Assembly (NCBI GenBank): GCA_003695015.1
Contig: RFJD01000492.1
Location: 1-9,660, forward strand
Length of the DNA stretch: 9,660 nt
Reading direction: 5' to 3'
From: Verrucomicrobiota bacterium
GTDB taxonomy: Bacteria > Verrucomicrobiota > Verrucomicrobiia > Limisphaerales > J093
Below the pieces are notes generated by a model, which was given only the letters and a program-made list of their open reading frames with translations, had not been told where the DNA came from and did no database searches. Each line of letters opens with the position of its first letter. The stretch's first letter is position 1. This document shows positions 5,756 through 9,660 of this stretch, piece after piece. The translations under genes were made by a program, and so were the position numbers.

Positions 5756-6259
5756 ATGAACCGCCGCAAGTTTCTCGCTCGTTCGTCGCGCGTGCTGGCC
5801 GTGGCGGCCGCGGCGCAGTACGTCCCCACCACCATCGCCCAGACCAAGACCCGCCGGGTGGCCCTGATCGGCTGCGGTTGGTACGGCAAGAGCGCGCTGT
5901 TTCGCCTGCTGCAAATCGAGCCGGTCGAAGTCGTCGCCCTTTGCGACGTGGACCGCCGCATGCTGGCCGAGGCGGCCGAGATGGTGGCCCAACGCCAGAA
6001 ATCGGGCAAAACGCCCCGGACCTACGGCGATTATCGCCGGTTGTTGCAGGACGAATCGCTGGACATCGTCATGGTCTCGACTCCCGATCACTGGCACGCC
6101 CTGCCCGCCATCCATGCGATGAAAGCCGGCGCTGACGTGCGGGTCGAAAAACCGATCAGCGTGGACGTGGTCGAAGGCCAGGCCATGGTGGCCGCCGCCC
6201 GCAAGTACGGCCGGGTCGTCCAAGTCCACACCCCCAGCGCCGGAGCACCCCCCACCTGA
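5756..6259 (+). CDS. Gfo/Idh/MocA oxidoreductase, N-terminal part (Tat signal and NAD domain) before a frameshift
   Basis: First 167 residues of a dinucleotide-dependent oxidoreductase, cut off by a TGA at 6257. Residues 1-30 form a twin-arginine signal (NRRKFL at 2-7, alanine-rich core, cleavage near TIA-Q), so the protein is exported folded, as is usual for PVC members of this family. The Rossmann fold begins at VALIGCGWYG (Gly39, Gly41, Gly44). STPDHWH ends at His114, and EKP (131-133) is the usual cofactor and substrate-site motif. After VVQVHT (to Thr159) the reading goes out of frame; the expected continuation QRRSTPHLIEA is present in frame +1 from 6235. Joined, the two parts give about 452 residues, the normal family length. 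The substrate is unknown; relatives act on sugars and inositols. ATG 5756 is chosen because the Tat motif begins there. Confidence 0.8.
   Translation: MNRRKFLARSSRVLAVAAAAQYVPTTIAQTKTRRVALIGCGWYGKSALFRLLQIEPVEVVALCDVDRRMLAEAAEMVAQRQKSGKTPRTYGDYRRLLQDESLDIVMVSTPDHWHALPAIHAMKAGADVRVEKPISVDVVEGQAMVAAARKYGRVVQVHTPSAGAPPT
6230..6237 (+). other. Frameshift site in a C5 run
   Basis: The frame carrying the N-terminal domain reads ACC (6230-6232) and then CCC; the frame carrying the C-terminal domain resumes with CAG at 6235. The run of five C at 6231-6235 has two bases too many, or one too few, for a single frame. A sequencing or assembly error in the homopolymer, or a real inactivating indel, explains it best. 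A -1 slip of the proline tRNA from CCC 6233-6235 to CCC 6232-6234 would also restore the frame with one extra proline. Confidence 0.85.
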
Positions 6260-7116
6260 TCGAAGCCAAGAACCGTGTCATCGACGAAGGCCGCCTGGGC
6301 CGGGTGGGCCACGTCGAGATCTGCTGCTACTGGGGCATGGGCCGCGCCGGCAACCGGCCGGACATCCCCGTGCCGGATTACCTCGACTACGAGATGTGGA
6401 CCGGTCCCGCCCCGATGCGGCCCTTCAACCAGCGCACCCACCCGCGCGGCTGGCGGGCCTTCATGGAGTACGGCAACGGCATCATCGGCGACATGTGCAT
6501 CCACATGCTCGACATGGTCCGCTGGATGCTGGGCTTGGGCTGGCCGCAAAGCATTTCCTCGACCGGCGGCATCCTGGTTCAGAAGGACAGCAACGCCAAC
6601 ATCACCGACACCCAGACGGCGGTGTTCGACTTCGGCGAGCTGCAGGTCGTCTGGAAACACCGCACCTGGGGCGACATGCCCGATCCCGACTACCCGTGGG
6701 CCGCCATCCTTTACGGCGAGAAGGGCACCCTCAAGGCCAGCGTGTTCAAGTACGAGTTCTTCGAGCACGGCAAGAAGGAGCCCACTCTCCGGGGCGAGCC
6801 GCTCTTCGAGTACGACAAGTACCCCGAGGACCGCACCGAGAAGGACCTCGAACGCCACGTCGCCTCGGCCATGCGCTGGCACTGGCGCAGCTTCCTCAAG
6901 GCCATCGATGAACGCGGCACGCCGGTTTCGGACATCGAGGAGGGCTTCATCTCCAGCGCCGCCTGCATCCTGGCCAACGTCTCCCTGCAACTCGGCGGCC
7001 GCACCCTCCGCTACGACCCGCGCTACGGCCGGGTCATCGGCGACGAGGAGGCCAACCGCCTCCTGGCCCGTCCGTACCGCGCGCCCTGGACGCATCCGCG
7101 CCCCGAGGCGGTCTGA
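6235..7116 (+). CDS. Gfo/Idh/MocA oxidoreductase, C-terminal part after the frameshift
   Basis: The remaining 293 residues of the oxidoreductase, without a start of its own at the junction; an internal GTG at 6304 could begin a 270-residue product but would lack the cofactor domain. It opens with QRRSTPHLIEAKNRVIDEG, which completes the motif interrupted upstream, and continues as the alpha/beta C-terminal domain that binds substrate and forms the oligomer interface. GDMCIHMLDMVRW holds the conserved HxxD (His249 and Asp252 in corrected numbering). The frame stays open for 882 bases with normal codon use and no other stops, so any damage is recent or is an artefact. The stop lies 18 bases from the stop of the convergent HEAT-repeat gene. 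Confidence 0.8.
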   Translation, partial: QRRSTPHLIEAKNRVIDEGRLGRVGHVEICCYWGMGRAGNRPDIPVPDYLDYEMWTGPAPMRPFNQRTHPRGWRAFMEYGNGIIGDMCIHMLDMVRWMLGLGWPQSISSTGGILVQKDSNANITDTQTAVFDFGELQVVWKHRTWGDMPDPDYPWAAILYGEKGTLKASVFKYEFFEHGKKEPTLRGEPLFEYDKYPEDRTEKDLERHVASAMRWHWRSFLKAIDERGTPVSDIEEGFISSAACILANVSLQLGGRTLRYDPRYGRVIGDEEANRLLARPYRAPWTHPRPEAV

Positions 7117-7134
7117 ACCCGCGCCGGCTCGACG

Positions 7135-9540
7135 TCAGTTCGTCGATCGCGGCAACCGGTTCTCGATTCCGGGAACCGGTTCGCCGTCCTTGCCGACGAG
7201 CCGCAGGCAGACGGCCCAACCGCCGCCGCCCTGGGTGACCTTCACCAACAGGCGGTGGACGCCGGCGCTCAACCGGACGGGGGCGATGTCCTGGTCCGGC
7301 ACCAGACCGCGATCGACGTTGCTCGCCAACACCTCCCGGCCGTCGAGCCAGACCCGGAGGCCGTCGTCACTGCCCGCCAGCAGAAAACCGTCCAGGTCAC
7401 GCGGCGCGACGATTTCGGTCCGCAGGTAGGCGACGCAGTGGACCGCCCCGGGAAACAAGCCGGCCAGATCGAGGACATCCGCCTCGGGCGCATCCCGCCA
7501 CGCCACCGGCCCCCTGCCGCTTTCGGGCGGAAACGGAACGTTGAACAGCGCCAGCGCGCCCTCGACGCCCTCGCGCCGGAACGGTCCCGCGACCTGCCAA
7601 CGCCGCAGAAAGTCCCGGGGCCGGGCGGACCCGCGCAACGCCCAAGCCCGGCGAAGAATGGCCGGTTGCCGGCAACGGGCCAGCACGGCTTCCGCCACTT
7701 CGGCGCCGAGTTCCGGCTCCTGTTTCACCAGCTCCTCGGCAATGCTCACCGCCGCCAGCGCCGCCTCGTCCACCAAGGCCGGTTCGTCCAGCAGGCTCAG
7801 CGCGGTGATCAAGGCATCCTCCTTTGGCACGCGGGCCAGTTCCGCCAGGGCGAGCTTTTGTTCCTCCGGCCGCTCGGCCAGGAACAGCGTTTCTTGCAGG
7901 AGATCCAGGCGCGCCGCGGGGTCATCGATCCGTCCGGCCAACCCGATGGCCGCCCGCAGGGCCAGCGTCCGCCGGGTCGCGTCGTCCGCCAGCCGCGCCA
8001 GCTCCAGCAATGCCGGCGCCGGCTCGGCCGTCGGCCATCGCGCCAACTCCCGCAACGCCGCCCGGGCCAGCTCGTCCTCACGCCCGCGCGCCGCCGTCAA
8101 CAGAGCCCGCAATCCTTCCGGGCCGCCCACGCCGGCCAGCACCGGCAACAGGCGTTGTTTCGTGGCGGGGTTCGCTTCACGCCAGAAAGCCGCCAGCCGG
8201 CGGTCGGCTTCCGCCTTGTCCGGCCGCGCGTTGGCAACGGCCAACAACGCCTTGAGCGCGGCCCCGACCACCGCGTCCTCCCGCGCCCCGGCCGCCACCT
8301 CGAGCAATGGATCGAACGCCTCCGGCGGACGCAACCGGGCCAGCGCCTCCAACGCCGCCACGCGAACCGGCGCCGATCCCCGGCGCGCGTGGCGCAGCAA
8401 GACCGGCACGGCCCCGCGCTCGCCGCGCTCGCCCAAGGCCGCGATCAGGACAACCCGTTCCTCGTCGTGCCGGGTTCGATCCAGCCGCCGCAGGAGCTCC
8501 TTGGCGACGTCTGGGCCGCGCAGTCGCGCCAGAGCCTCCCGGGCGGCCTTTTGTTCGGCCGGATCGCCCGAAGCCGCGGCCGACACCAACGGGCGAAGCA
8601 GGCCGGGATCGGGCAGGACGTTCAACCCGCGCCACACGGCCATGCGCACCGCCGGATCGGGATCCGCCGCCGCCCGTTCCAGCGCGGCGCGCGATTCGGC
8701 AGCCAGTCCCGGCCGGTTCGCCGCCAGGAAGGTCTCGACGACGGCCTGCCGGGCCGGCGAGTCGAGTCCCGGCCACCGGTTCAGAGCGGCCCGCAGCACG
8801 GCCGGATCGGCCAGCTCCCGCAAAAGGCCGAGGGCGGCCTGCCGCAGGTGGGTGTCGGTTCCCTGCAGGGCCTGCAGGAGGCGTGCGGGCCGACGGGCCG
8901 GCTCGGCCCGGACCAACCCCTGCCAGGCGGCGATGCGGACCGGTTCCGCGCCCGGCGTTTCGAAAAGCTGGCCGAACAGCGCGGTGGCTTCGTCGTCGGC
9001 CCGCCGTTCGGCGATGGCCAGCAACGCCTCCTCGATCGCTGCGCGGCGTTCAGGGCCAACCTTCAGGCGGACCTGCCGCAATGCCGCCAGCGCTTCGGCG
9101 GTTCCGATCCGGCCCAAGGCTGCCGCGGCGGCGTCCGCCTCGGTGTCGTCGCCTTCGGTGAGCAACGGCACGATTCGTGGCACGGCCGCCGTGTCGCGTC
9201 GCCAGCCGAGCGAATCCACGATGCCCGCGCGCAACGGCCCGCGCGTGCGGCCGAGCGCCTCCCGCAGGGCCGCGGCCGCCTCCGCAAAAGGCATGCCTTC
9301 GAGCGCATACCGGGCGGCGTGGCCGAGGCGTTCATCGGTCAAGAGGGCGGCCAGGGCCGGCACGGCGTTGGTGGTTCCCGAGACGCGGAGTTCCACACAA
9401 GCGGCGCAGCGCTCCGGCACGGAGGCGGCCGGGTTTTGGAGCGTCGCCAGGAGCGTGGCTTCGTCGGCGGCGCGGGCGGCGGGCGTCATCGAGGCCGGAC
9501 CAAGGGCCAGCCAAAGGGCGAGGGTCAGGGCACGTTGCAT
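7135..9540 (-). CDS. Secreted HEAT-repeat protein with C-terminal beta-sandwich-like module
   Basis: A protein of about 801 residues. Residues 1-24 are a Sec signal peptide (MQRALTLALWLALG... ending ARA before ADE). From about 30 to 635 it is an alpha-helical solenoid of HEAT/Armadillo-like units of some 30-40 residues, recognisable by recurring PAVRxAxxxAL-type helices such as APVRVAALEALARL. From about 636 the sequence turns to beta: RRWQVAGPF, then GSDDGLRVWLDGREV (723-737), then LSAGVHRLLVKVTQGGGGWAVCLRL, like the sugar-binding or PA14-like modules on PVC secreted proteins. Solenoid plus ligand module suggests a periplasmic or surface scaffold; no enzyme motif is seen. CAAC near the N-terminus is not a haem CxxCH. 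The start could instead be ATG 9570 or GTG 9597; the latter overlaps the upstream stop as GTGA. ATG 9540 is preferred for its compact signal peptide. Confidence 0.75.
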   Translation of the reverse strand: MQRALTLALWLALGPASMTPAARAADEATLLATLQNPAASVPERCAACVELRVSGTTNAVPALAALLTDERLGHAARYALEGMPFAEAAAALREALGRTRGPLRAGIVDSLGWRRDTAAVPRIVPLLTEGDDTEADAAAAALGRIGTAEALAALRQVRLKVGPERRAAIEEALLAIAERRADDEATALFGQLFETPGAEPVRIAAWQGLVRAEPARRPARLLQALQGTDTHLRQAALGLLRELADPAVLRAALNRWPGLDSPARQAVVETFLAANRPGLAAESRAALERAAADPDPAVRMAVWRGLNVLPDPGLLRPLVSAAASGDPAEQKAAREALARLRGPDVAKELLRRLDRTRHDEERVVLIAALGERGERGAVPVLLRHARRGSAPVRVAALEALARLRPPEAFDPLLEVAAGAREDAVVGAALKALLAVANARPDKAEADRRLAAFWREANPATKQRLLPVLAGVGGPEGLRALLTAARGREDELARAALRELARWPTAEPAPALLELARLADDATRRTLALRAAIGLAGRIDDPAARLDLLQETLFLAERPEEQKLALAELARVPKEDALITALSLLDEPALVDEAALAAVSIAEELVKQEPELGAEVAEAVLARCRQPAILRRAWALRGSARPRDFLRRWQVAGPFRREGVEGALALFNVPFPPESGRGPVAWRDAPEADVLDLAGLFPGAVHCVAYLRTEIVAPRDLDGFLLAGSDDGLRVWLDGREVLASNVDRGLVPDQDIAPVRLSAGVHRLLVKVTQGGGGWAVCLRLVGKDGEPVPGIENRLPRSTN

Positions 9541-9593
9541 GGTCGCAGAGGAAAAAGAGTTGGCAGGCATGGCGGAGGGAAAACGGGCCCGAA

Positions 9594-9660
9594 TCACAAT
9601 CGCCAGGGCGGTCGGGGGGCGTGGCTGAGGAGTCGGTTGGCGTCGGGATCGCCGGGGAAC
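9594..9660 (-). CDS. Extreme 3' end of a probable upstream gene, possibly a c-type-cytochrome-domain protein
   Basis: Twenty-one codons and a TGA (9596-9594) run in from the right edge on the minus strand: FPGDPDANRLLSH followed by a proline- and arginine-rich tail. PGDPxxSRLL is a phrase often found just before the distal haem ligand region in PVC membrane-bound c-type cytochrome domain proteins, which makes that family a guess worth testing. The match is short and the tail is odd, so this may be a chance open frame. If real, the gene would lie 53 bases before, or overlap by four bases with, the HEAT-repeat gene and be co-transcribed with it. Confidence 0.3.
   Translation of the reverse strand, partial: FPGDPDANRLLSHAPRPPWRL

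Noticed and set aside
6230..6259. Programmed ribosomal frameshifting as the main explanation of the split oxidoreductase
   Set aside because: Only a C5 run is present. There is no canonical X XXY YYZ heptamer, no clear downstream hairpin or pseudoknot, and the family is not known to use recoding. An indel or sequence error is simpler.
6275..7429. A plus-strand open frame overlapping the C-terminal half of the oxidoreductase
   Set aside because: It is in the frame of the N-terminal half, so it looked like a continuation. However, its protein is serine/proline/arginine-rich without family motifs, while the other frame carries the expected HxxD domain.
7541..9628. A 695-codon open frame on the plus strand opposite the HEAT-repeat gene
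   Set aside because: Its translation is almost wholly A, S, R, G and P, as expected for the mirror of a GC-rich alanine/leucine/arginine-rich solenoid. The minus strand has a signal peptide and ordered repeats.

Overview
The window is about 9.7 kb of GC-rich bacterial chromosome. It probably comes from a Verrucomicrobiota or related PVC-group genome. The clues are a Tat-exported Gfo/Idh/MocA oxidoreductase, a secreted HEAT-repeat protein with a C-terminal beta-sandwich-like module, start codons mostly without Shine-Dalgarno sequences, and short GATCC-type intergenic repeats. This placement is inference from gene content and style; there is no rRNA or marker gene to settle it. No phage, IS element, CRISPR array, tRNA or rRNA was seen. 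No gap between genes exceeds about 150 bases.

Layout, left to right: (1) the 3' end of an HRDC-domain protein, probably a ribonuclease D-like exonuclease (+). (2) Converging on it, an M48-family metalloprotease lipoprotein (-). (3) A 143-base divergent intergenic region with an inverted repeat, a direct repeat and two promoter-like sites. (4) A UvrD/Rep-type superfamily 1 DNA helicase (+). (5) An aldehyde dehydrogenase of the alpha-ketoglutarate semialdehyde type (+). (6) A two-gene toxin-antitoxin module, ribbon-helix-helix antitoxin then PIN-domain toxin, joined by a GTGA overlap (+). (7) A Tat-signal Gfo/Idh/MocA oxidoreductase broken by a frameshift in a C5 run near 6231-6235 (+). (8) Converging on it, a large secreted HEAT-repeat protein (-). 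(9) At the right edge, about 22 codons of the 3' end of a probable upstream partner gene (-).

The genes do not form one pathway. The helicase is housekeeping DNA repair or replication, the M48 lipoprotein is envelope quality control, the RHH/PIN pair is a self-contained toxin-antitoxin unit, and the aldehyde dehydrogenase and Gfo/Idh/MocA enzyme fit carbohydrate catabolism. I see no convincing new multi-gene system. The parts worth a second look are the frameshift, a 13-15-base element shared by the upstream regions of three genes, promoter-like hexamers placed almost against start codons, a palindrome cluster before the oxidoreductase, and the HEAT/beta-sandwich secreted protein with its truncated neighbour.
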